Part shown: positions 16,816 to 25,172 of the stretch, one piece after another
Numbering within the stretch: position 1 is the first letter of the stretch
Layout: the number at the start of each line of letters is the position of its first letter
NCBI RefSeq assembly: GCF_004522235.1
Contig: NZ_SDLT01000048.1
Coordinates: 1-64,000 of the forward strand
Length of the DNA: 64,000 nt
DNA from: Amycolatopsis nivea
GTDB lineage: Bacteria; Actinomycetota; Actinomycetes; Mycobacteriales; Pseudonocardiaceae
Reading direction: 5' to 3'
Notes under the pieces: model-generated
Told to the model about the DNA's origin: nothing
Seen by the model: only the letters and a program-made list of their open reading frames with translations
Databases searched by the model: none
Position numbers and translations under genes: made by a program

Positions 16816-17988
16816 TTAGCCGCGCCCCGCCGCAGCCAGCGCGTCGTGCGCGTGGATCCACTCCACCGTCTCCCCGATCCGCCCCAATGCGGCGTCCCGA
16901 GCCTCCGCCGCCGGACCGTCCGGCAGGTGCAGCAAGGCATTCGCCACCCACGAGCTCCGCTGCACCGCCCGGGTCCGCGGCCGCCGCAGCTTCTCGTACC
17001 GGGCGAGTGCCGCGTCGCGTGAGTCCCGTGCCAGGCATTCGGCGAGCGTCACCGCGTCCTCGATCGTCTGGTTCGCGCCCTGCCCGTGGTGCGGCAGCAT
17101 CGCGTGCGCCGCGTCGCCGAGGAGGACCACGCCGCCGCGGTGCCAGCGGTTGAGCGGATGCTGGCCGAACAACCCCCACCGCTGATACAGCGTCGTCGCG
17201 CCGACCATCTCGCGCACCGCGGGATGCCAGCCCTCGAAGGCCGCCTCGATGCGCTCCCGCGGAATGTCCTCGGTCCACGACTCCCCCGGCCACACGTCCG
17301 GTTCGTCCAGCACCGCAAGGAAATTCACCACCGACCCGTCGCCGATCGCGTAGTGCAGCAGATGCCCGCCCGGCCCCATCCAGAACTGGATCGCCCCCGC
17401 GTCCGGCAACGACGGCAGCCGCTCCACCGGCACCAGCCCGCGAAAACCGCTCGAACCCGAGTACCGGGCGAACGGCGCGTCGTCCACCCACTCGCGCACC
17501 GTCGAGTGCACCCCGTCCGCGCCCACCACGACATCGGCGGTTTCGCTTGTCCCGTCGGCGAATTCGAGCCGGTACCGCGATCCGTCCGCACCGACGCCGG
17601 TCACCTGGCGTCCAAGATGGACCTTCCCGCACGCGCCCGCCAGGATCCGCTGCAAGTCCGCCCGGTGCACCCCGAAATAGGGTCCGGCGAACCGTTCCTC
17701 GTAGCTGTCCCCGACCGGATACGCCATCACCCGCTGCCCGCTCCGCCAATGCCGGTAGACCAGCTCCGTCGGCACCGCGGAACACGCGGCCAGCTCGTCC
17801 CGCAACCCCAGCCGCCCGAGGATCCGGGACCCGTTGGCGGCCAGCGCCACCGCCGCCCCGACCTCGCGCAGTTCGGCCGACCGTTCGTAGACCTCGGCCC
17901 CGATCCCGCGCTGCCGCAACGCGAGCGCGAGCGTCAGCCCGCCGATCCCGCCGCCGACGATCGCCACCGAGAGTGCTTTGCCCGCCAT
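16816..17988 (-). CDS. FAD-dependent aromatic hydroxylase
   Basis: Single-component class A flavoprotein monooxygenase of 390 residues, resembling salicylate and 3-hydroxybenzoate hydroxylases. It has the GGGIGGL Rossmann loop at the N-terminus, the DG-type motif VVVGADGVHS and the second FAD motif LLGDAAHAMLPHHGQG. Start at 17988 follows GAGGAGGGC. Divergent from a TetR gene with two operator-like palindromes between them, so it is probably induced by its substrate. It does not look like kynurenine 3-monooxygenase, which is longer. Confidence 0.85.
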   Translation of the reverse strand: MAGKALSVAIVGGGIGGLTLALALRQRGIGAEVYERSAELREVGAAVALAANGSRILGRLGLRDELAACSAVPTELVYRHWRSGQRVMAYPVGDSYEERFAGPYFGVHRADLQRILAGACGKVHLGRQVTGVGADGSRYRLEFADGTSETADVVVGADGVHSTVREWVDDAPFARYSGSSGFRGLVPVERLPSLPDAGAIQFWMGPGGHLLHYAIGDGSVVNFLAVLDEPDVWPGESWTEDIPRERIEAAFEGWHPAVREMVGATTLYQRWGLFGQHPLNRWHRGGVVLLGDAAHAMLPHHGQGANQTIEDAVTLAECLARDSRDAALARYEKLRRPRTRAVQRSSWVANALLHLPDGPAAEARDAALGRIGETVEWIHAHDALAAAGRG

Positions 17989-18004
17989 CAGCCCTCCTCA
18001 CCCA

Positions 18005-18051
18005 TGTACCGATCGGTACACGAATGGACGGTACGGCGTACCGATCGGTAC
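18005..18051. promoter_or_regulatory. Two TetR-type operators
   Basis: TGTACCGATCGGTACA (18005-18020) is a perfect 16-bp palindrome and GTACCGATCGGTAC (18038-18051) repeats its core 32 bp away. They fill the 72-bp gap between the FAD hydroxylase and the TetR gene, the usual place for operators of a divergent TetR repressor. Confidence 0.8.
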
Positions 18052-18060
18052 AGTCAAGGG

Positions 18061-18624
18061 GTGGATTCCGGAACCGGCCGTCGCGCCGAACTGCTCGAGC
18101 AGGCCGTGGGTTACCTGGCGACGCACGGCCTGGCGGACCTGTCGCTCGCGCCGATGGGCGAAGCGCTGGGGACGAGCAAGCGGATGCTGCTGTACTACTT
18201 CGGCAGCAGGGAAAACCTGATCACCGAAGCGATCGCCGCGAGCCGCCCGGACGTCACCGAACTCTTCCGCTCCGTACACGACGAGGAATCCCTCGCCGCC
18301 GCGGCACACGCCCTGTGGCACGCGATCACCCGGGGCCGCCAGCAACGGCCGATCCACATCCTCTTCCAGGTCCTCGCGCTGGCACCGACCCAACCGGAGC
18401 GCTACCTGACCGTCGCGAGAGAAGCGATCACCGCGATGGTGGACCCGCTGGTGCCGGTGTACCGAAAACTCGGCTACGCGGAACCCGACGCGGCAGCCCG
18501 GGCGAGCCTGCTGATCTCGGGCTTGCGAGGGCTGTGCCTGGACCGCATCGTGACCGGGGACGAAGAACGGATCGAGATCGCTGCGCGGGCGTTGATCGCT
18601 ACTGCGGTCGCGCCGCCCGCCTGA
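18061..18624 (+). CDS. TetR-family transcriptional regulator
   Basis: A 187-residue repressor with the TetR helix-turn-helix in residues 5-50 (AVGYLATHGLADLSLAPMGEALGTSKRMLLYYFGSRENLITEAI). GTG start at 18061, only 9 bp after the second palindrome; longer in-frame extensions would run through the operators and are not supported. It presumably represses itself and the FAD hydroxylase and is released by an aromatic ligand. Confidence 0.85.
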   Translation: MDSGTGRRAELLEQAVGYLATHGLADLSLAPMGEALGTSKRMLLYYFGSRENLITEAIAASRPDVTELFRSVHDEESLAAAAHALWHAITRGRQQRPIHILFQVLALAPTQPERYLTVAREAITAMVDPLVPVYRKLGYAEPDAAARASLLISGLRGLCLDRIVTGDEERIEIAARALIATAVAPPA

Positions 18625-18638
18625 GCGGCGACGCCTCG

Positions 18639-19316
18639 CTAGAGTTCAAGCACCGCAGGCAACTCAGCCACCGACCCCAGCACATGTGTCGCCCCGTGTG
18701 CCCGCAACGTCGCCTCGTCGTGCGCCCCCGTCAACACCCCGGCCGCCACCGACGCACCCGCTCGTCGGCCGGTCAGCATGTCGAAGCCGGTGTCCCCCGC
18801 GACCGCGACCGCGCGTACGTCGGTGATTCCCAAGCGCAGCACCGCAGTCAGCACCATGTCCGGGAACGGCCTGCCTCGCCCGCCCGCATCTGCTGGGCAC
18901 ACCACCAGGTCCGCCAAGTCCGTCCACCCGAGCCGCTCCAGCAGTGCATCGCGGGTCGCTGCCGAGAAGCCCGTGCTCAGGCACACCCGGCGGCCCTGCG
19001 CGCGCAACTTGTCGATCGCTTCCTCCGCACCCGGAAGCGGCGCGGCAACCTCGATAGCCTGCGAAGCAAAAGCAGTCTCGAAAACCTGATTCGCCTTCTC
19101 CGCCACCCCGTCCGCGGGGAAGAGCGCCCGGAAGACCTCGATTTTCGACTGTCCCATGGTGTCGCGGACGTAGGCGTCCACGTCTTCGCGCTCCGGCGAG
19201 TCCGCGGGCACCCCGACTGCCTCCAGGGCCGCCGAGAACGCTGCCTCGACCGCGCCGTCGTCGCGGACTGTCGTGCCTGCCATGTCCAGCACGACCAGTT
19301 CCACCGCTCGCGTCAT
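18639..19316 (-). CDS. Phosphonatase-like HAD hydrolase
   Basis: A 225-residue HAD protein with the DMAGTT motif (nucleophile Asp11, Thr15) that characterises the phosphonoacetaldehyde-hydrolase-like branch. The cap segment MGQSKIEVFRAL aligns by eye with the PhnX segment that holds its Schiff-base lysine, which would make Lys58 the equivalent residue. Later motifs are STGFSAA and VAGDTGFDM. It overlaps pta by 4 bp, so it belongs to the sulfonate operon. It may handle phosphonoacetaldehyde, the phosphonate analogue of sulfoacetaldehyde, or act as a repair phosphatase. Confidence 0.78.
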   Translation of the reverse strand: MTRAVELVVLDMAGTTVRDDGAVEAAFSAALEAVGVPADSPEREDVDAYVRDTMGQSKIEVFRALFPADGVAEKANQVFETAFASQAIEVAAPLPGAEEAIDKLRAQGRRVCLSTGFSAATRDALLERLGWTDLADLVVCPADAGGRGRPFPDMVLTAVLRLGITDVRAVAVAGDTGFDMLTGRRAGASVAAGVLTGAHDEATLRAHGATHVLGSVAELPAVLEL

Positions 19317-20302
19317 CGGACCCCCTCCACTTCCCGGCCGGTCACCGCGTGCACTGCGCTGATCAGGGCCATCGTCTCGATGTCGGCCGCGCTGCAGCCG
19401 CGCGACAGGTCGTGCAGCGGGGCCGCGACGCCTTGCAGGATCGGTCCCAGCGCGGTCGCTCCGCCCAGCCGTTCGGCGATCTTGTAAGCGATGTTCCCCG
19501 CGTCAAGGTTGGGGAACACCAGTACATTCGCCCTCCCGGCGACGGTCGACCGCGGCGCTTTCGCCACCCCTACCGCGTCCACGACTGCGGCGTCGAATTG
19601 CAGTTCGCCGTCCACCGCCACGCCGGGCAGTCGTTCCCGCACCAGCGAAGTCGCCTGCCGGACCTTGTCCACGGCGGAATGCTTGGCACTGCCTTGGGTG
19701 CTGAAGGAAAGCATCGCCACGACGGGCTCGGTTCCGGTCAGCGCCCGGTGCGTGGAAGCCGCACCGACGGCGATGTCCGCCAGTGCCTCCGCGTCCGGCT
19801 CGGGAACCACGGCGCAGTCGGCGAAAGTGAGCGATCGGCCGTCCTGCAACAGCATCAGGAAGCAGCTGCTGAGAGTCCGGACGCCGGGAGCGAGGCCGAC
19901 GATCCGCAGGCCGGCCCGGAGGACATCAGAGGTGGGCCGGGTCGCGCCTGCCAGGCAAGCGTCCACCCGGCCGAGTGCGAGTAGCGCGGCGGAAAGGGCG
20001 ACCGGATCGGTGCGGACTGTCTCCACCCGGTCGGGGAACGCGGTAGCCAGCCGCGCGAGGACGGCGTCGTCGGCGGCCAGTTCCGCTGTGTCCAGGAATG
20101 GTGGCACCGAAAACCCAAGCTCTGCCGCGGCTGCGGCGATCTCGTCCGCGGGTCCGACCAGCACCGGTTCGATCTCGCCGCGCTCGGCGAGGTGCGCGGC
20201 CGCGGTGACGGCGCGCGGGTCGGCGCCGTCGGCGAGCGCGATCCGCGGGCGGGCGCCGCCGACGCGGTCCCGCCAGGTCTCGGCCAGAGGGGCCATGGTC
20301 AT
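19313..20302 (-). CDS. pta: Phosphate acetyltransferase
   Basis: A 329-residue single-domain phosphotransacetylase that converts acetyl phosphate and CoA to acetyl-CoA. Family segments near the C-terminus are clear: FSTQGSAKHSAVDKVRQA, ELQFDAAVV and NVLVFPNLDAGNIAYKIAERLGGA. ATG at 20302 is preceded by GGGAG. In sulfonate degraders a Pta takes up the acetyl phosphate made by Xsc; xsc is 10 kb away but in the same island. It is divergent from ald and carries a TauR-type site pair facing it. Confidence 0.9.
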   Translation of the reverse strand: MTMAPLAETWRDRVGGARPRIALADGADPRAVTAAAHLAERGEIEPVLVGPADEIAAAAAELGFSVPPFLDTAELAADDAVLARLATAFPDRVETVRTDPVALSAALLALGRVDACLAGATRPTSDVLRAGLRIVGLAPGVRTLSSCFLMLLQDGRSLTFADCAVVPEPDAEALADIAVGAASTHRALTGTEPVVAMLSFSTQGSAKHSAVDKVRQATSLVRERLPGVAVDGELQFDAAVVDAVGVAKAPRSTVAGRANVLVFPNLDAGNIAYKIAERLGGATALGPILQGVAAPLHDLSRGCSAADIETMALISAVHAVTGREVEGVR

Positions 20303-20340
20303 CTCGCAAACTCCCTCGCGGACGGCAGTGCTCCCCGAGC

Positions 20341-20400
20341 AGGATCCCGACCCCTGGCCCCAAGCGACAGAGCCAGAACAGTGCCCGTTGACAGGTCCAG
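20341..20400 (-). promoter_or_regulatory. TauR/MocR-type promoter of pta
   Basis: On the minus strand, CTGGACCTGT (from 20400) and CTGGCTCTGT (from 20376) lie 24 nt apart, and GATCCT begins 30 nt after the second repeat, as in five other promoters of this island. The predicted leader to the pta start at 20302 is about 32 nt. Confidence 0.7.
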
Positions 20401-20412
20401 AAGGTCCGTCGT

Positions 20413-20472
20413 CTGGACCCGTCGACCGAGCGGTTTCTGGCACTTTCGCCGTGGCCAGTCGTCCCGCACTCT
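20413..20472 (+). promoter_or_regulatory. TauR/MocR-type promoter of ald
   Basis: CTGGACCCGT (20413) and CTGGCACTTT (20437) are 24 nt apart, with CACTCT at 20467 as -10 candidate. It is back to back with the pta site; the inner repeats form the inverted pair GGTCCAGA/TCTGGACC (20394-20419). Confidence 0.7.
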
Positions 20473-20506
20473 CGACCGCACCAGACACGGCAGATGGGAG
20501 CAGGCG

Positions 20507-21622
20507 ATGAAGATCGGTGTGCCTCGCGAGGTCAAGAACCACGAATACCGGGTGGCGGCGACGCCGGCCGGAGTACACGAGTTCACCTCGGCCGGCCACG
20601 AGGTCTTCGTGGAACGCGGCGCGGGCGAAGGCTCGTCGATCCGCGACGAGGACTACACGGCCGCCGGCGCGAAGCTGCTCGACCAGGCGGACGACGTGTG
20701 GGGCACCGCGGACCTGGTGCTGAAGGTCAAGGAACCGGTCGCCGAGGAGTACCACCGGCTGCGTTCGGACCAGCTGCTGTTCACCTACCTGCACCTCGCC
20801 GCGAGCGAGCCCTGCACCAAGGCCCTGCTCGACGCGGGCACCACCTCGGTGGCCTACGAAACGGTCCAGCTGCCCAACGGCTCCCTCCCGCTGCTGTTCC
20901 CGATGAGCGAGGTGGCCGGACGGCTGGCCCCGCAGGTCGGCGCGCAGACGCTGATGCGCGTCAACGGCGGGCGCGGCGTGCTGATCGGCGGCGTCTCGGG
21001 GGTGCCGCCGGCCCGCGTGGTCGTGCTGGGCGCGGGCGTCGCCGGGATGAACGCGGTCGCCGTCGCGGCCGGGACCTGGGGCGACGTGGTGCTGTTCGAC
21101 AAGAACGTCGACAAGCTGCGCGCCGCCGACCGGATGTACCAGGGCCGCATCCGCACCGCCGCGGCGAACTCGTACGCGATCGAGCAGGCGGTACTCGAGG
21201 CCGACCTGGTGATCGGCGCGGTGCTCGTCCCCGGCGCGAAGGCCCCGAGCCTCGTGTCCAACGAGACGGTCTCGCGGATGAAGCCGGGCAGCGTGCTCGT
21301 GGACATCTCGATCGACCAGGGCGGCTGCTTCGAGGACTCGCGTCCGACGACGCACGCCGACCCGACCTTCCGGGTGCACGAATCGGTGTTCTACTGCGTG
21401 GCCAACATGCCGGGCGCGGTCCCGCACACCTCCACGCACGCGCTCACCAACGTCACGCTCCCCTACGCGCTCGAAATCGCGAACAAGGGCCTCCGCACCG
21501 CGGTCCAGGACACGCCCGAACTCCGCGGCGGTGTGAACACCGTGGCCGGGGCGCTGACCTACGAGCCGGTCGCCGTGGCGCACGGCCTGCCGTTCACCGA
21601 CGTCGCCGACGCGCTGGCCTGA
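20507..21622 (+). CDS. ald: Alanine dehydrogenase
   Basis: NAD-dependent L-alanine dehydrogenase of 371 residues. Diagnostic features: MKIGVPREVKNHEYRVAATP opening, the substrate lysine in LVLKVKEPV, the catalytic histidine in FTYLHLAAS and the NAD loop VVLGAGVAGMNAV. In taurine metabolism it reconverts the alanine formed by taurine:pyruvate aminotransferase to pyruvate and releases ammonium. ATG at 20507 with GGGAG upstream. It shares the TauR-type promoter layout with tpa. Confidence 0.94.
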   Translation: MKIGVPREVKNHEYRVAATPAGVHEFTSAGHEVFVERGAGEGSSIRDEDYTAAGAKLLDQADDVWGTADLVLKVKEPVAEEYHRLRSDQLLFTYLHLAASEPCTKALLDAGTTSVAYETVQLPNGSLPLLFPMSEVAGRLAPQVGAQTLMRVNGGRGVLIGGVSGVPPARVVVLGAGVAGMNAVAVAAGTWGDVVLFDKNVDKLRAADRMYQGRIRTAAANSYAIEQAVLEADLVIGAVLVPGAKAPSLVSNETVSRMKPGSVLVDISIDQGGCFEDSRPTTHADPTFRVHESVFYCVANMPGAVPHTSTHALTNVTLPYALEIANKGLRTAVQDTPELRGGVNTVAGALTYEPVAVAHGLPFTDVADALA

Positions 21623-21641
21623 GCCTGCCCGGCGCAGCGCG

Positions 21642-21690
21642 GCGGGGTGGGAAAACCGGCCACTGCGAGTTACGTTTCAGCCCACCCCGC
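21642..21690. repeat. Inverted repeat between ald and the MocR gene
   Basis: GCGGGGTGGG (21642-21651) and CCCACCCCGC (21681-21690) are exact inverted arms. The element could be the ald terminator or a control site of the regulator gene that starts at 21719; the sequence does not decide. Confidence 0.5.
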
Positions 21691-21718
21691 TGCACGCCGG
21701 CCACTTGGGAGAACGCAC

Positions 21719-23182
21719 GTGCCACGCACGCTGATCGAGATCGACCGCTCGTCGGACGAACCGCTGTACCGCCAGGTCCGGCGGGCGATCGAGCACGGCA
21801 TCGCCATCGGCACGTTCGACCCGGCCCGCCGGCTGCCCAGCTCGCGGGAACTGGCCGTCGAGCTGGGCGTTTCCCGCAACACGATCAACCTCGCCTACCA
21901 GGAGCTGGTCGCCGAGGGCTACGTGGAAAGCCGCGAGCGCAGCGGGCTGTTCGTCAACACCGAGATGCGCCCGCACTGCGCGGTGGAGGAACGGGACACC
22001 GAATCGAGGATCGACTGGGCGGCCCGGGTGCGCCGGTTCCCGGACGCCGGCGTCGCGCACATCGAGAAACGCACCGACTGGGCGAGCTATCCGTACCCGT
22101 TCCTCGCCGGGCAGGTCGACATCACCGCGTTCCCGGCCCGGTCGTGGACGCGCTGCCTCCGCGACGCCCTCTACCGCCCGCACGTCTTCCACAGCCTGCA
22201 GGACAGCGTCGGCTCCGATGACCCGATGCTGGTCGAGATGGTCTGCCGCCAGCTGCTCACCACCCGCGGCATCGAGGCGGACCCGGACGAGGTGCTGATC
22301 ACCGTCGGCTCGCAGCAGGGCCTCGACCTGCTCGGCCGCGTGCTGCTCGGCCCGGACCAGGTCGTCGCCATCGAAAACCCCGGCTACCTCGACGCCCGGC
22401 ACATCTTCCTCCGCACCGGCGCCCGCGTGACCGGGATCGACGTCGATTCGCGCGGCCTGCAACCGCCCGAATCGCTCGACGGGGTCGACCTCCTCTACCT
22501 CACCCCGAGCCACCAGCACCCGACCAACGCGACCCTCAGCATCGGCCGCCGCCGCCAGCTGCTCGCCCAGGCCGCCGCGTCCGGCACCGTGGTGGTCGAA
22601 GACGACTACGACAGCGAATTCCGCTACCAGGGCAGCCCGACCCCGGCGTTGAAGGCGCTCGACAACACCGGCGACGCCGTCTACCTCGGCACCTTCTCCA
22701 AGTTCCTCTCCCCCGGCCTGCGCCTCGGCTACCTGGTCGGGCCGCGCGAGCTGGTGCGCGCGCTGCGCGAGGCCCGCCGGTACGTCCTGCGCCACCCGCC
22801 GGGCCAGCTGCAACGGGCGCTGGCGCTGCTCATCGAAAGCGGCGAGTACCACCGCTCGCTGCGCCGCTACCGCACGAAGTTGATGCGCAAATGGACCGCC
22901 ACCACCGCCGCGGTCGCCGAATACCTGCCGTGGGCGCAGGGCCCGTACCCGCCCGGCGGCGTCAGCCTGTGGATGACCGGCCCGTCCGAACTGGACTGCC
23001 GGGTACTGGTGGAGCGCGCGGAGGAGCTGGGCATCCTCATCGAACCGGGCGACATCTTCTTCCTCGGCGACGACCCGCCGCGCAACCACTTCCGCATCGG
23101 CTTCTCCGCCACCCCGCCGTCCGCGATCGACCCGGGCATCCGGCTGCTCGGCGACCTGTGCCGGGAGCTGCTGGACAGCTGA
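21719..23182 (+). CDS. tauR: MocR/GntR-family regulator, TauR-like
   Basis: A 487-residue fusion of a GntR winged helix (residues 10-75: PLYRQVRRAIEHGIAIG, LPSSRELAVELGVSRNTINLAYQEL) with a class I aminotransferase-like effector domain. The PLP-lysine region LGTFSKFLSPGLRLGYLV and VVEDDYDSEFRY are intact. MocR proteins bind PLP and often a second amine; TauR activates taurine genes in Rhodobacter. GTG start with GGGAGA before it. Its place between ald and the amidohydrolase, and repeats in six nearby promoters, make it the likely master regulator of this island. The name tauR is inferred from context. Confidence 0.82.
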   Translation: MPRTLIEIDRSSDEPLYRQVRRAIEHGIAIGTFDPARRLPSSRELAVELGVSRNTINLAYQELVAEGYVESRERSGLFVNTEMRPHCAVEERDTESRIDWAARVRRFPDAGVAHIEKRTDWASYPYPFLAGQVDITAFPARSWTRCLRDALYRPHVFHSLQDSVGSDDPMLVEMVCRQLLTTRGIEADPDEVLITVGSQQGLDLLGRVLLGPDQVVAIENPGYLDARHIFLRTGARVTGIDVDSRGLQPPESLDGVDLLYLTPSHQHPTNATLSIGRRRQLLAQAAASGTVVVEDDYDSEFRYQGSPTPALKALDNTGDAVYLGTFSKFLSPGLRLGYLVGPRELVRALREARRYVLRHPPGQLQRALALLIESGEYHRSLRRYRTKLMRKWTATTAAVAEYLPWAQGPYPPGGVSLWMTGPSELDCRVLVERAEELGILIEPGDIFFLGDDPPRNHFRIGFSATPPSAIDPGIRLLGDLCRELLDS

Positions 23183-23242
23183 CTGGACCCACGCGCGCGT
23201 CGCCTTCTGGACCTGTTCGCGGGCCAGCTCCCCCGGCACTGT
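23183..23242 (+). promoter_or_regulatory. TauR/MocR-type promoter of the amidohydrolase operon
   Basis: CTGGACCCAC (23183) and CTGGACCTGT (23207) are 24 nt apart, with CACTGT at 23237 and a predicted leader of about 29 nt. The first repeat directly abuts the stop codon of the regulator gene. Confidence 0.7.
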
Positions 23243-23277
23243 CTTGGGGCAGGACACGTGGACAAGGAGGTCCCATC

Positions 23278-24942
23278 GTGGGCGAACCCGCGGTATCCGC
23301 TCGTCCGGCCCCCGACCTGGTGGTGCTCGGGGGCACGGTGCTGACCCTGGACCGAGGCGGGACGCGGGCCTCCGCGCTCGCCGCCCGCGACGGCCGGATC
23401 GCCGAGATCGGCGACGACCGTTCGATCGCCGCTCTCGCCGGTCCCGAAACGACCGTGCTCGACCTGGCCGGGCGCACCGTCGTCCCGGGTTTCGTGGAGT
23501 CGCACAACCATCCCTCGTTCTTCGGCATGGCGCTGGCCGCCCCGGTCGACGCCGGAAGCCCGCCCAACGACCGGATCAGCGACATCGCCGACCGCGTCCG
23601 GCAGGCGGCCCGCGACTTCGGCCCCGGCGAATGGATCAAGGGTTTCCGTTACGACGACACGCTTCTCGCCGACAACCGGCACCCCACCCGGCACGACCTG
23701 GACCCGGCTTCGCCGCGGAACCCGGTCCTGCTCACCCACGTGACCGGACACTTCAGCGTGGCCAATTCCGCCGCGCTGCGAGCCGTCGGCATCACCGCGG
23801 CCACGCCCGACCCGCCCGGCGGCGCCATCGCTCGCGACGAACGCGGCGAACCGACCGGCCTTCTCATCGAGACCGCGGCGTTCCTGGTCAACTCCGCGAT
23901 GCCGTCGCAAGGCCCCGACGAACTGGCCGCGGCACTCCAGCTCGCCGACGCCGAGTACCTGCGCAACGGCGTGACTTCGGTCCACGACACGGGAATCGGC
24001 CTCATCGGCGGCGAACAGGAACTCGCCGCGTACCGGATGCTCACCAGCGCCGGAAAGCTGCGCACCCGCATCCACGGCTACCTCTTCCACACCCTCCTGC
24101 CCGGCCTCGCCGAAGGCGCCCCGGAATCGCCGGACCCGTCCAATCCGGACGGCTTCACCATGAACGGCATCAAGATCGTCGCGGACGGCTCGATCCAGGG
24201 CCGCACCGGCTGCCTGGCCGAGGGCTACACCTGCGACCCCGACGAGCACGGCATGATGCTGCTCGAACCGGACGAACTGTCCCGCCGCATCGCCGCCCTC
24301 GACGCCGCCGGCTGGCAGGTCGCCGTGCACGGCAACGGCGACGCCGCGATCGACGCCATCATCGACGGCTACGCCCGCCTCGGCGCGCCCGAAGGCACCG
24401 GCCGCCGCCACCGCATCGAACACTGCCAGACCGCCCGCGAGGACCAGCTCGACCGGATGGCCGAAAACGGCATCGCCGCGTCGTTCTTCATCAAGCACGT
24501 CTACTACTGGGGCGACCGGCACCGGGACGTTTTCCTCGGCCCGGAACGGGCTCGCCGGATCAGCCCGCTCGCGTCGGCCCGCTCCCGCGGAATCCATTTC
24601 GGACTCCATTCCGACACCCCGGTCACGCCGGTGCCGCCGCTGGAAGGCATCTGGTGCGCCGTCGCCCGGCAAACCAGCAGCGGCCAGCTCCTCGGCCCGG
24701 AGCAGGCGATCGACGTCGAAGCCGCCCTGCGCGGGTACACCATCGACGCCGCGTACCTGGCCGGTGAGGAAGAGAGCAAGGGCAGCCTCGAGGTCGGCAA
24801 GCTCGCCGACCTGATCGTGCTGTCCGAGGATCCGACCACAGTGGACCCCAACCGGATCCGGGACCTGACCGTCGACGCCACCGTGATCGGCGGACGGCTG
24901 GTCTGGCAACGCGATCCCGTCCCGGCCGGGGGTGCCCGATGA
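23278..24942 (+). CDS. YtcJ-like metal-dependent amidohydrolase
   Basis: A 554-residue amidohydrolase-superfamily protein of the YtcJ / N-substituted formamide deformylase branch. N-terminal metal ligands are seen in VVPGFVESHNHPSFFG; further His residues in AVHGNGDAAIDAIIDGY and RRHRIEHCQTAREDQLDR; the terminal Asp in FGLHSDTPVTPVPPLEG. GTG start at 23278 with AAGGAGG. It forms an operon with a DUF3311 protein and a sodium symporter and has the shared TauR-type promoter, so its substrate may be an amide or other derivative that releases taurine or a related sulfonate. That substrate is a guess. Confidence 0.82.
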   Translation: MGEPAVSARPAPDLVVLGGTVLTLDRGGTRASALAARDGRIAEIGDDRSIAALAGPETTVLDLAGRTVVPGFVESHNHPSFFGMALAAPVDAGSPPNDRISDIADRVRQAARDFGPGEWIKGFRYDDTLLADNRHPTRHDLDPASPRNPVLLTHVTGHFSVANSAALRAVGITAATPDPPGGAIARDERGEPTGLLIETAAFLVNSAMPSQGPDELAAALQLADAEYLRNGVTSVHDTGIGLIGGEQELAAYRMLTSAGKLRTRIHGYLFHTLLPGLAEGAPESPDPSNPDGFTMNGIKIVADGSIQGRTGCLAEGYTCDPDEHGMMLLEPDELSRRIAALDAAGWQVAVHGNGDAAIDAIIDGYARLGAPEGTGRRHRIEHCQTAREDQLDRMAENGIAASFFIKHVYYWGDRHRDVFLGPERARRISPLASARSRGIHFGLHSDTPVTPVPPLEGIWCAVARQTSSGQLLGPEQAIDVEAALRGYTIDAAYLAGEEESKGSLEVGKLADLIVLSEDPTTVDPNRIRDLTVDATVIGGRLVWQRDPVPAGGAR

Positions 24943-25172
24943 TCCGGAGCTGGCCCAGCCTGTGCATCGGGCTCGGCATCCCCGCGGTCGCGATCCTCGG
25001 CGGAATCCCGCTGGTGGCGGGTTCGCCCGCGACTGTCGCCGGGTTCCCGCTGGTGTTCTTCTGGATGTTCCTCTGCTTCCCGCTGACCACGCTGTGCCTG
25101 TGGATCAGCTGGCGGTTCTTCGACCGCAAGCACTATCCGGCGGACACGCCCGCAGCGAAGGAGGACCGGTAA
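24939..25172 (+). CDS. DUF3311-type small membrane protein
   Basis: A 77-residue protein with two membrane segments (about residues 5-32 and 37-60: FPLVFFWMFLCFPLTTLCLWISWRFFD). Such small proteins regularly precede SSS-family symporter genes, as here, and probably act as an accessory subunit. It overlaps the amidohydrolase gene by 4 bp (ATGA) and its stop overlaps the symporter start (TAATG). Confidence 0.85.
   Translation: MIRSWPSLCIGLGIPAVAILGGIPLVAGSPATVAGFPLVFFWMFLCFPLTTLCLWISWRFFDRKHYPADTPAAKEDR

Noticed and set aside
16687..16822. Three copies of GGAGCCGCYTAGCC near gene ends
   Set aside because: The copies are short and include stop-codon regions; probably chance or a minor local duplication without a recognisable function.
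20354..20364. CTGGCCCCAAG upstream of ald as a further TauR-type site
   Set aside because: No partner repeat lies 24 nt away on the plus strand, unlike the six accepted pairs.
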